NCBI GenBank assembly: GCA_905234175.1
Contig: CAJOGX010000004.1
Span: forward strand, 27,401 to 91,400
Length of the DNA stretch: 64,000 bases
Reading direction: 5' to 3'
DNA from: an uncultured Selenomonadaceae bacterium
GTDB lineage: Bacteria > Bacillota > Negativicutes > Selenomonadales > Selenomonadaceae
The notes beneath the pieces were generated by a model. It was not told the DNA's origin. It saw nothing but the letters and a program-made list of their open reading frames with translations, and did not search any database. Below, piece by piece: positions 1 to 9,500 of this stretch (the stretch's first letter is position 1; every line of letters begins with the position of its first letter). A program made the position numbers and the translations under genes.

Positions 1-798
1 GGTCGCGATACCGTCAACGGCGTTGAAACTTCTACCATTGAAAATACAACCACCTTCACCACGGACAGCGCAATTTTCGCAGCGGGCGTTGAAGAAACGG
101 ACAGCCTGGCGAATTACGCGCAGCGTAAGATCGAATCCATTTACGTCAAGTCCCTCAACAGCCTCGTTATGGCGAATGACAACGTTGGTATCGTTCCGGC
201 GGACAGCGTAACGAAGACCGTCGACAAGTACAAAGGGCTCACGGTTACGGCGGCTAATGGCGGTTTGAACGGGCAGATTTCCGGTCTGGCTATTAATATA
301 ACGAACAGCGAAGGGCAAAACCGCAAATCCGTCAACGAGTTCCTCAACGGCTTCAAGACCACGATTTTCGCGGCAAACGAATCCAGCGACCATTCGCTCA
401 ACATTCACGTTGGCGCGGAAGCTAACCTGTCAATCGCAATCGGCATGATGGATATGCGCGCGGCGGCTCTTGGTCTTAAGGGCACCGACGGCTCCGTTAT
501 CAGCCTTGCAACGCTCGAACAGGCGAACGCCGCAATTTCCGTCTTTGAAAACGCACTCCAGAAAGCGCTCGACCAGCAGACAACCATTGGCGCAATTCTC
601 GCCCGCCTCGAATACACCGCAAGCAACCTCACCACTTCCAGTGAGAACGTCCAGGCGGCAGAATCCACAATCCGCGACGCAGATATGGCAAAAGAAATGA
701 CCGACTACACAAAGAGCAACGTTTTGCTGCAGGCGGCGCAGTCCATGCTCGCGCAGGCAAACCAGAACTCCAGCGCAGTGCTCAGCCTCCTCCAGTAA
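1..798 (+). CDS. flagellin, C-terminal part (5' end outside window; frame is open from base 1)
   Basis: Frame 1 is open from position 1; C-terminus AAESTIRDADMAKEMTDYTKSNVLLQAAQSMLAQANQNSSAVLSLLQ is typical flagellin C domain. Confidence 0.95.
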   Translation, partial: GRDTVNGVETSTIENTTTFTTDSAIFAAGVEETDSLANYAQRKIESIYVKSLNSLVMANDNVGIVPADSVTKTVDKYKGLTVTAANGGLNGQISGLAINITNSEGQNRKSVNEFLNGFKTTIFAANESSDHSLNIHVGAEANLSIAIGMMDMRAAALGLKGTDGSVISLATLEQANAAISVFENALQKALDQQTTIGAILARLEYTASNLTTSSENVQAAESTIRDADMAKEMTDYTKSNVLLQAAQSMLAQANQNSSAVLSLLQ

Positions 799-842
799 TC
801 TCAGCCTCGTCTCTGACGGCGCTACCAACACCATTTATTTCT

Positions 843-873
843 CCCTTGCCCACCGGCAGGGGATTTTTTTTTT
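843..873 (+). terminator. Rho-independent terminator after flagellin
   Basis: CCCTTGCC-CACC-GGCAGGGG stem (8 bp) followed by A and T9-10. Confidence 0.85.
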
Positions 874-980
874 GCCGTGAAGAAATTCGCCGGATTTGAC
901 GATAATTTAGTAGAATTGCAAACAAAAAAGCCGCGTGATATAATGCGGCTACAGGAATTTTTTTCTAGGGAGGGAGCACT

Positions 981-1400
981 ATGGCAATTCCGATAAATCT
1001 GGTAAACGCGTCGATGTGGGTACCGAGAGTCATTGAGCATACGCCGCTGGACGGCGGGCTCGTGCCGACGAACATGGAGCAGAACCGGCAGATTTTTCAG
1101 GGAGGACTCATGGCGGTTTCAGAAAGAATGTACGCCGCCCGCGACCCCGTTTCCAATTTCGGCACAGAAACGCATATCGGCAAGGGCGATTTCAGCCAGA
1201 TCAGCCGCGAACTTATGGAGGCGTCCGTCGAAAGTATCGCCAGAATCATGGAAAAGGACGACGAATTTGAAGGCTCGAACATGGGCGAATATTCCCCAAT
1301 GGGGCCTATGGGCATTAAGGAAATTAACGACCGCTCTTTCGAGAAACAGCAGCAAATTGCCGCCAACGCCCAGAAATTTGTCGCCAACTACGGCGCTTAG
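981..1400 (+). CDS. hypothetical protein, 139 aa
   Basis: RBS gggagggag upstream of ATG; followed by terminator hairpin. Confidence 0.7.
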   Translation: MAIPINLVNASMWVPRVIEHTPLDGGLVPTNMEQNRQIFQGGLMAVSERMYAARDPVSNFGTETHIGKGDFSQISRELMEASVESIARIMEKDDEFEGSNMGEYSPMGPMGIKEINDRSFEKQQQIAANAQKFVANYGA

Positions 1401-1419
1401 AATACCGCGAAACTCGGCA

Positions 1420-1452
1420 AAGTCGTCGCCTTCGGAAGCGGCGGCTTTTTTT
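1420..1452 (+). terminator. Rho-independent terminator
   Basis: AAGTCGTCG / CGGCGGCTT stem then T-run. Confidence 0.7.
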
Positions 1453-2434
1453 AGTTTGTGCCGAGCTGACGGTTGAACTCAGCGATTTCCTCCGGCGAAA
1501 ATTCGTTGCGCATAGACTTCCAGCGGTCGTGCAGCCAGAACCATTCCTCTGGATACCGGCGAATGTGCTCTTCAGTCAGCGCCGCCAGTTTCTGCGTCAT
1601 TTCCCAAATATCCGCGCGCTTGTCTTTGGAACGCTCGACGTAAAGCGGCGGCTGAACTTCCAGCGTATGAGTTCCGTCGGGGTTTCTGTGCATGAACGCG
1701 GGGAAAATCGGCACGCCTTTAAACCTTGACATTGACGCAGCGCCAGTCACGTAATTTGTCGCGCGGTTGAAAAATTTCACTATAACGCCGTCGTGCCGCC
1801 CGACGTCCTGATCCATAATCAAGCCAATGAAATGCCCGTCGTCAAGCAGCTGGTACATTTCGCGAACGCCGCTGTGGTAAGTGATGTGCATGCCGATATT
1901 CGTGCGGAACTCGTTGATAAATTTGTCCGCGCCGTCGGATTTCTGCTTTTTCGCGACGCCGACGAGCGGAATACCGTACTGCGCGAAGGCGCCGCCCATT
2001 AGCTCCCAGTTATCGCTGTGGCTTGTCATGATAACCGCGCCGCGCCCTTTCCTTTCGGCGGAACTAAAGTAACGCGTGAGTTGTTCCAGCCCGACGATTT
2101 TGACATGGCTTTTCATATTTTTCTTAAGCTCAGGGAAGCGGAGGACTTCGACGAAAATATTTCCGAAATTAATCGCGCTGGCTTTGGCGATTTTTTCAGC
2201 AGTCAAAGTGTCGACGCCGAGGCATTTTTGAACGTTGTCCCGCGCGAGTTTTTTGCGCCTGGCGGGGACGAAAAGCCAGACTAAATGCGCCAGCGCGCGC
2301 CCTAAAGTTACGGCGAGGCTGAAGGGCAAAAGGCATGTCAGCCAGCTCAAAAGTTTTAAAAATGTGTACGTGGTAGCGCCTCCCTGAAATAAAATAAAGC
2401 CCGAGGAAGTCCCCAGGCTTTGAAGGTTACTCAA
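1451..2434 (-). CDS. lysophospholipid/lauroyl acyltransferase family protein (LpxL/HtrB-like)
   Basis: 327 aa; MTSHSDNWELMG, MDQDVGRHDGV motifs and EEWFWLHDRWK C-terminal motif typical of the lipid A acyltransferase family. Confidence 0.85.
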   Translation of the reverse strand: MSNLQSLGTSSGFILFQGGATTYTFLKLLSWLTCLLPFSLAVTLGRALAHLVWLFVPARRKKLARDNVQKCLGVDTLTAEKIAKASAINFGNIFVEVLRFPELKKNMKSHVKIVGLEQLTRYFSSAERKGRGAVIMTSHSDNWELMGGAFAQYGIPLVGVAKKQKSDGADKFINEFRTNIGMHITYHSGVREMYQLLDDGHFIGLIMDQDVGRHDGVIVKFFNRATNYVTGAASMSRFKGVPIFPAFMHRNPDGTHTLEVQPPLYVERSKDKRADIWEMTQKLAALTEEHIRRYPEEWFWLHDRWKSMRNEFSPEEIAEFNRQLGTN

Positions 2435-2473
2435 TTTATCGGCAAAACTCGTGCAACGCGCCGACTGACCGCC

Positions 2474-2788
2474 TTACGCTCTTGCGGGGCGGTGTTTGGA
2501 AAAGCAGTCGCGGCAGTAGACCGGACGCTCATTTCTCGGCTCGAAGGGAACTTCAGTTTCCTTGCCGCAGTCAGCGCAAATGACGGTGAACATCTGGCGG
2601 TGTTCGTTGCCATCGCGGTTGCGGCGGCGTTTGTCGCGGCAGTCACGGCAACGGGTGGGTTCGTTCTCGAAGCCTTTTTCGGCGTAGAATTCCTGTTCGC
2701 CCGCGCTGAAGATAAATTCCTTGCCGCAGTCCTTGCATACGAGTGTTTTGTCTTCGAAAGTCATTAAAAAAATCTCCTTACAGATCAA
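2474..2788 (-). CDS. zinc-ribbon domain protein (CxxC motifs)
   Basis: Cys pairs CKDCGKEF, CRDC, CADCGKE, YCRDCF. Confidence 0.75.
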   Translation of the reverse strand: MICKEIFLMTFEDKTLVCKDCGKEFIFSAGEQEFYAEKGFENEPTRCRDCRDKRRRNRDGNEHRQMFTVICADCGKETEVPFEPRNERPVYCRDCFSKHRPARA

Positions 2789-2964
2789 AAAATTTCCGTT
2801 CGCTGAGCTAAAAGTATCAACTCAACGCTTTGACATTATACCACGTTTTATAAAAAAATCAAGTATTAATTAACTTGATAAACTGCGGCGAATTGTGTAA
2901 AATTGGCGCGTCAAAAAAATTTTTTTAAGGGAGTGACTGGCGCGGCGATTTTCCGCACCGACCT

Positions 2965-4437
2965 ATGAAAAAAAGTTTAGCAAAAAAAATTCTGGCGGCG
3001 GTATCAATAATTTTCGCCACGAACTTCAGCGCGTCTGAAGCGGCAGTTCCTTTGACCTTACAACAAAGCATAGATTTGGCGCTCACCAACGACGAACAAA
3101 TTGCTGCGGCGCTGGCTGATACGAAATCTGCGCGCTGGAGTTTGTCAAGCGCCCGCCGTGCCACGGGTCCTGTAATCGGCTGGACTTCGCAGGCACTGAA
3201 AATCGGCGGCAGGGATCACCGCGCCTCTAACGACGCTCACAACGCTTACGGCAACGAGGGCGCCTTTGTTTATGAGAACGGATATTATCGCTACGCCGCC
3301 GGCTCGACCGCGTACAACAACACTTTCGCGAATACTTTCAGCCTGGAAATTCCGCTGTACAGCGGCGGGCAGCTTGAAGAAAGAATTAAATCGCGCGGGT
3401 ATCAGCTTAACGCGGCGGATTTGACGCTGGAAAATACCAAGCAGACGATTCGCTATCAGACAATCGCCGCCTATTACGAAGTTCTTCAGCAGCAAAATCT
3501 TTTGAACGTCGCGGAAGGCGCCGTGCGAATGGCAACCGAGCAGCTCAACATAATTCAAATTCAGTTCGAGGAAGGCGTGGTTGCGAAGTCGGACGTTTTA
3601 CAAATGCAGGTACAGCTGGCGGATTACCGGCAGAATTTAGTTTCGATACAGGGAAATTTGAAAGTCGCCCTGGCAACTCTGCTGAACACAGTCGGCCTGC
3701 CGGAGGACACGGATATTGACGTGACGGATAATTTTTCCTACGCGCCGTTTCCGTTCACGCTCGACGAATGTCTGGCTTATGCGCTGGAAAATCGTCCTGA
3801 CGGTGCCGCCGCGCTCTATACCGTCAAAAATGCTGAGGCGCAGGCAGAGGCCGCTAAGTCAGGCGACCGCCCCAGCGTTACCGGCGTCGCCAGCAAGTCC
3901 ATCTCCGCGAACGGCGCCTTTCAGCAGGAACGCAGCGCGAACTGGCAGATTGGCTTGCGGCTGAACTGGAGCGTTTTCGATAACAACGTTACCAAAGCCA
4001 GCGTCAATTCCGCGAAGGCCGCCGTTGAAAGCGCGCAGGCTAATTTTGAACGCGTCGAAAAAAATATCCGCCTGCAGACACGCAGCGCCTATACGCATAT
4101 GAAGTCCGCCGAGGAAAATATCCGCTCGACTTCCACCGCAGTTAAGCAGGCTGAGGAAAGCAGCGTTATCGCGCGCGTCCGCTACGAGGAAGGCGTTGAC
4201 ATTCTGCTTACCGTTACCAACGCGCAGGAAAAGCTCAATCAGGCGCGCACGAATTATTTTACCGCGCTCTACCAGTACAATTTGTACAAGGCGCAGCTCG
4301 AAAAGGCGATTGGCATTCCCGTCGACATCAACACGCCGATTTATATGGAAAATGTTCGCGAAGGCAGATACACCAACAAAGCCCTTGAGGCCGCCGCGCT
4401 CCATTCAGACGCCAGCGAAACTTTTGAGGCTAAGTGA
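2965..4437 (+). CDS. TolC family outer membrane efflux protein
   Basis: 490 aa, signal peptide, duplicated helical OEP repeats, N-terminal LTLQQSIDLAL. Confidence 0.9.
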   Translation: MKKSLAKKILAAVSIIFATNFSASEAAVPLTLQQSIDLALTNDEQIAAALADTKSARWSLSSARRATGPVIGWTSQALKIGGRDHRASNDAHNAYGNEGAFVYENGYYRYAAGSTAYNNTFANTFSLEIPLYSGGQLEERIKSRGYQLNAADLTLENTKQTIRYQTIAAYYEVLQQQNLLNVAEGAVRMATEQLNIIQIQFEEGVVAKSDVLQMQVQLADYRQNLVSIQGNLKVALATLLNTVGLPEDTDIDVTDNFSYAPFPFTLDECLAYALENRPDGAAALYTVKNAEAQAEAAKSGDRPSVTGVASKSISANGAFQQERSANWQIGLRLNWSVFDNNVTKASVNSAKAAVESAQANFERVEKNIRLQTRSAYTHMKSAEENIRSTSTAVKQAEESSVIARVRYEEGVDILLTVTNAQEKLNQARTNYFTALYQYNLYKAQLEKAIGIPVDINTPIYMENVREGRYTNKALEAAALHSDASETFEAK

Positions 4438-4458
4438 TTGACTGTTCAGGAGGGCACT

Positions 4459-5664
4459 ATGAATCAAGAAGAAATGTTGAAAAAAGTCAATCCAACTTAC
4501 CTCAGCGCGAAGGGCGTCCTTAGTCTTTTGTCGAAGACCGGCAATTCGGACATCATGTGCTTTTACAATGACCTCGATAAAGAGGCGCTGGGTAAATCTT
4601 CTACACTGGAGCCTGCAATTATTCGGAGCTGGAGAATTTCCCTTGAGGCGCGCTATAACTTTTGGACTGCGATTACTGAGGAAACCGACTGCAAAATAAT
4701 AGTGGATTTGCCATGCGGGTACCTGCCGCAGTGTCTTAAGGCGGCGCGACTGAATAAAAAATATTACGGGCTCGATTTGCCGATTGTAACCGAAGAAGTC
4801 AGCCGTATCGCCTTCAAGCATTTGGACGGGCGCCAGAAAAATCTGGTACAGTATCACGGCGTTGACGCGACGAATTATGACTCTCTGCGAAACGCGCTGA
4901 AAGACGCGCAGGGAAAAATTTGTATTATCACGGACGGATTTCTGGGATATTTCAACCTTCACGACCTGAAGGCGATTTGCGAAAATATTTATCGGCTGCT
5001 GCGAGAGTTCGGCGGGCACTGGTACACTTCGGATTCGCAGTTCCCTGAATTGATGGAGCTCACGCACGCCGTAATTACCGGCGACGAAAGCGAGGAAATA
5101 TCAGTGGCGATTTCGCTGGGCGCCAGTCGTATCGCCGATTCTAATCTCAGCGACCACCTGTTCATGGGGGGGACTCTCGAAGAGCGCAGAAAGTTTATGG
5201 AGGAGTGCGGTTTCTCCGTTAAAAGTTTCCGTTATTCCGACAAGTTGCGCGTAATTCCTTCCCTGAAAGAAAATCCCGCCCTCATGGAAAAACTTTTGTC
5301 GGCGTACAACGGAATAGAAGAATGGGTTCTGACTGCGAAAGAAACGCCCGCCGCTGAAAAGACGCCAGATATTCCCTTCGCGCAGGAATTTTCCTCAGCG
5401 GGCGGCGTACTTTCCATTAGGATAAGCGGGCGGCTGGATACGATTACGGCGCCGGAATTTCTTCAAAAAGTCGAAGAGTTGCGCGCAAAAAATTCGTTCA
5501 CAGAAATAAAATTCGACGCGGCAAACCTCAGCTATATTTCTTATGCCGGAGTGCGCGCGCTTCAGATTCTGCAAGAGTCCTGCAGCAGTTTCAGGATAAG
5601 CAGCGCGAGCGGCGAAGTACGCAAAATTTTAACTGAGAATTTTCCGGCAGCGCTGGAACAGTAA
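4459..5664 (+). CDS. LCMT-like SAM-dependent methyltransferase fused to C-terminal STAS domain
   Basis: Start ATG at 4459 preceded by caggaggg; IIVDLPCGYLPQCLKAARLNKKYYGLDLP resembles a SAM-binding motif; C-terminal LSIRISGRLDTITAPEFLQKVEEL...KFDAANLSYISYAGVRALQIL is STAS-like. Confidence 0.75.
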   Translation: MNQEEMLKKVNPTYLSAKGVLSLLSKTGNSDIMCFYNDLDKEALGKSSTLEPAIIRSWRISLEARYNFWTAITEETDCKIIVDLPCGYLPQCLKAARLNKKYYGLDLPIVTEEVSRIAFKHLDGRQKNLVQYHGVDATNYDSLRNALKDAQGKICIITDGFLGYFNLHDLKAICENIYRLLREFGGHWYTSDSQFPELMELTHAVITGDESEEISVAISLGASRIADSNLSDHLFMGGTLEERRKFMEECGFSVKSFRYSDKLRVIPSLKENPALMEKLLSAYNGIEEWVLTAKETPAAEKTPDIPFAQEFSSAGGVLSIRISGRLDTITAPEFLQKVEELRAKNSFTEIKFDAANLSYISYAGVRALQILQESCSSFRISSASGEVRKILTENFPAALEQ

Positions 5665-5689
5665 ATTTAAGCGGAAGTTAAATAAATCT

Positions 5690-5737
5690 GCAAAAAAATA
5701 GCGTCGGCATTTTCAGCACCGGCGCTTTTAAATTTAT
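5690..5737. terminator. probable bidirectional terminator between convergent genes
   Basis: aaaaaaatagcgtcggca-ttttcag-caccggcgctttt hairpin with A-tract and T-tract. Confidence 0.55.
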
Positions 5738-5747
5738 CTGGAAAAGT

Positions 5748-6107
5748 TTAATCGAGAATCAGCGGCTTGTTTTTGAGAATTTCGAGGCCAGGCGTGCAGG
5801 CTCCGCAGTCGCAGAATTTAGCGCCGCTGGCTTTGAGTTCGTCGGCGTGCGCCGCAAATTTTTTCTGCCCTTCGACGCCGAAATACTGAACGGCAATGTC
5901 GGAATGCGCAAAAGCTACAAGGTGGTCGATGTCGGTAACGTCGCCTTCGAGTTCCTCAACGAGCTTGCGGGCGAGTTCCTTTTCTTTGTCGGTGCCGAGC
6001 GCGTCGAGCCAGGCCTGAGTAGCCGCCTTGAGCGGGGCACAGCAGCTGGGCGCGGCAATCATCTGCTTCGCGAGTTCGATAACATTTTCCTTAGTCACGG
6101 TAAACAC
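5748..6107 (-). CDS. hypothetical small Cys-containing protein
   Basis: 119 aa; PSCC and FCDCGAC motifs; RBS gaggagtg upstream on the minus strand. Confidence 0.6.
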   Translation of the reverse strand: MFTVTKENVIELAKQMIAAPSCCAPLKAATQAWLDALGTDKEKELARKLVEELEGDVTDIDHLVAFAHSDIAVQYFGVEGQKKFAAHADELKASGAKFCDCGACTPGLEILKNKPLILD

Positions 6108-6110
6108 TCC

Positions 6111-6572
6111 TCATTTTTTATTTGGGGCTAATTTGTCAAGAATTTCAGCGTATCGGTTACTGCGAGCCTCGGAGGCGTCCGCGTCGGCTTTGAGCCAGGC
6201 ACGATTTTCGTCGTTAATCACGTCAGCCATGGATTTGGCTTCGAGAATGTAGTCGGCGATAATCGAGCGTCCGAGTTCGATACCGGCGGTTTTCGCTTCG
6301 GGGTCGTTTTCCAGTTTGCTCACAAAATCGTTGAACTCAGCTTCGTCGAATTTTGCTCCGAAGGCGTTCAAAACATCGCGCATATTTTTTTCAACGTAAG
6401 CATTTTGTTCAGGAACGCTCATTGTGACGTACTGGCGGAACTCTGATTCCTTAGCTTTGAAAGCTTCCTCCATTCGGCTGCTGGCGCTCATGACTACGAG
6501 TGCAAAACCGACAACGACGAGCGCCGCCAAAATTCCAACGCCGATTAAAACTTTTTTCAACATGTACAGCAA
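6111..6572 (-). CDS. hypothetical membrane-anchored protein
   Basis: 153 aa with N-terminal hydrophobic segment. Confidence 0.6.
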   Translation of the reverse strand: MLYMLKKVLIGVGILAALVVVGFALVVMSASSRMEEAFKAKESEFRQYVTMSVPEQNAYVEKNMRDVLNAFGAKFDEAEFNDFVSKLENDPEAKTAGIELGRSIIADYILEAKSMADVINDENRAWLKADADASEARSNRYAEILDKLAPNKK

Positions 6573-6579
6573 AACTCCT

Positions 6580-9500
6580 TCAACTTGCGAGCGATTTTTT
6601 AGCGACGGCGAGCATGAGTTTCAGGCGATTGAGCTGATTGACTTCGGAAGAACCCGCGTCGCAGTCGATAGCGACAATATTAGCATTTTTGTAGCTTTCG
6701 CGCAAGCTGTGCATGACGCCCTTGCCGGTTATGTGGTTGGGCAGGCAACCGAAGGGTTGCAGACATACGATATTTTCAACGCCCTCCTCGATTAGCTTGA
6801 CCATTTCGCCGGTGAGGAACCAGCCTTCGCCAGCCATATTTCCAACGCTGACGTGGCGGCCTGCGAGCGCGGCAGTCTCCTTAATCGAGTGCGGCGCGCG
6901 GAAATGCACGGACTCTTTGAGCGCGTTTTTCATGGGGCGGCGGAAAAATTCTATGAACTGGATAAAAATTTCGGCGAAAAGTTTATCCCTGCGACTGCCG
7001 CCGAGAAGTTTACGCCGCGAAATTTCGTCGTATGCTCCGTACAGGAAAAAGTCTATCAGATCCGGCATGACGACTTCCGCGCCCTCAGCCGCCAGAACTT
7101 TTTCCAGCTGATTATTCGCAACGGGGTGGTACTTCACCAGAATTTCGCCGACGATACCGACTTTCGGCTTTTCGAGCGTTTCATCAATCGGAATTGCGTC
7201 GAACTGCGCGACGATATTTTTCACGTTGCGGCGGAAACTCAGATAATTTCCGTTAAGCAGGTCGCCGCGCACAATCGCCATCCAGTTTTCGTAGAGCCGG
7301 TCAGTTTCTCCCGCGCGAAGTTCGTAGGGGCGCATACGGTTTGAAACGTTCATGAGCAAATCGCCATAAACCGCCGCCTTAATCGCGTCCATTAAACAAT
7401 CGCGGCTGAGCTCGAAGTCGTCAGTTTCCAGCCCGTAGCACGCAAAAACCGGCACCTGTCCGAAGCCGGCGAACTTCAGCGCGCGCCGCAGAACGCTGAT
7501 ATAATTCGTCGCGCGGCAGGCTCCGCAGGTCTGAAACATCATAATCGACGTGTTGTCGGGGTCGTAGTCGCCGGATTTGAGCGCGGCAAGCAGCTGGCCG
7601 ATAACCACAATCGCGGGGTAGCACATGTCGTTGTTGACGTAGCGGAGTCCCAAATCAATCGCCGCCTTGTCGGGCATTTCGGGAATAACCACGCGGTAGC
7701 CGTATTTTCGCATGACGGTTTGAACCAGCTCGAAATGAATTGGCGACATCTGCGGAGCCAGAATCGTGTGCGTTTCCTTACAGTTTGCGGTAAATCTGGG
7801 GCGCGGCCTGAACTCAACCGGCACGTAAGCGGCTGGCTTTTTGCGTTTGAGCGCCGCCAAAAGTGAACGCAGCCTTATTCGCGCGGCGCCCAGGTTTGAA
7901 ACTTCGTCGAGCTTTATCATCGTGTAAATTCTGCCGTGCGCCTCGACAATTTCTTTGACCTGCTCGGTTGTCAGCGCGTCGAGTCCGCAGCCGAAGGAAC
8001 TCAGCTGAATCAGCGTAACGTTGGAATGTTCCGCCGCGAAGTGCGCCGCGTGGTAAAGCCTTGCGTGGTAGCTCCACTGATTGACGACGGAAATGCTGTC
8101 GGAGTTAGTCGGCAGGTGGTAAATCGCGTCTTCGGAAATTATCGGAAGGCCGTAAGACTGAATCATTTCGGAAATCCCGTGGTTAATTTCTGGGTCGACG
8201 TGGTAGGGTCTGCCAACCAGCAAAATTGCCTGCTCGTCGGTTTTTTCTATGCGCGCCAAAGTTTCTTCGCCGAATTTCCGAACGTCCGCGCGATATTTTT
8301 CCAGCTCCAGCGCCGCCGCGTCTACCGCCTCCGAAATTTCCTGCGCAGAAATATTTTCAGACGCCAGCTCCTCCGCCAGCCGCCGCTTGAGTTTTTTCAT
8401 GTCGTGCACTGGCAAAAAAGGCTGCAGGAATTTTATTTTTTTCTCGCGCAGAATATCCATGTTCCCGCGAATATTTTCTGGGTAGCTCGCCACAATCGGG
8501 CAGTTGTAAAAGTTATCCGACCGCGTGTCAAAATTGTACGGCTCGCACGGATAGAAAATTTTCGTGACGCCGCGCTCAATCAAATCCATAACGTGACCGT
8601 GCGCCAGCTTCGCGGGGTAGCAAAGCGAATCGCTCGGAATCGTCGAAATGCCCTTGTAGAAAATTTCCGCGTTGGACTTCGCCGACAGCTCGACGCGATA
8701 GCCCAGCGCCGTGAAAAACGTGTGCCAGAACGGATAATCTTCGTAAATGTTCAGCACGCGCGGAATGCCAATCGTGCCGCGCCGAGGATTTTCCAGCGGC
8801 TGATAATCGAACACGCGCTGATATTTGTAAGCGTACGCGTTGGGAATTTCCTTCGACGCAGAAACTTTTCCGCCGACGCCGCGTTCACAGCGGTTGCCCG
8901 TGAAAAATTTGCCGCCGTCAGGGAATTTCTGCATCGTTATCAGACAGTTGTTGCCGCACCGCCCGCAGCGGTAGGATTTCGTCACCACGTCAAAATTTTC
9001 CAGCGCGTCAGCCGTCAGCAGGTTGGAAATTTTATCGTCGTCCGTTTCCAGCGCAAGAATCGCCGCGCCGTAAGCGCCCATCAAGCCAGCAATGTCCGGC
9101 CGAATGACTTCCCTGCCGAGAATTTCCTCAATCGCGCGGAGCACGGCGTCGTTGTAGAAAGTGCCGCCCTGCACGACAATATTTTCGCCGAGGTCTTCGA
9201 CGTTGCGGAGCTGCATGACTTTGAACAGCGCGTTCTTGATAACGCTGAGCGCAATGCCCGCCGAAATATCGCTGACGCTCGCGCCGTCCTTCTGCGCCTG
9301 CTTAACCTTCGAGTTCATAAAAACGGTACAGCGCGTGCCCAAATCAACCGGCGCTTCCGAAGTCAAAGCCTTGCCAGCGAACTCGCCAACGCTCATGTTC
9401 AAGCCCTGCGCGAAATTCTGAATGAAACTGCCGCAGCCCGCACTGCACGCCTCGTTGAGCGTGATGTTGCCAATCGTGCCGTCCCTGACGAAAAAGCATT

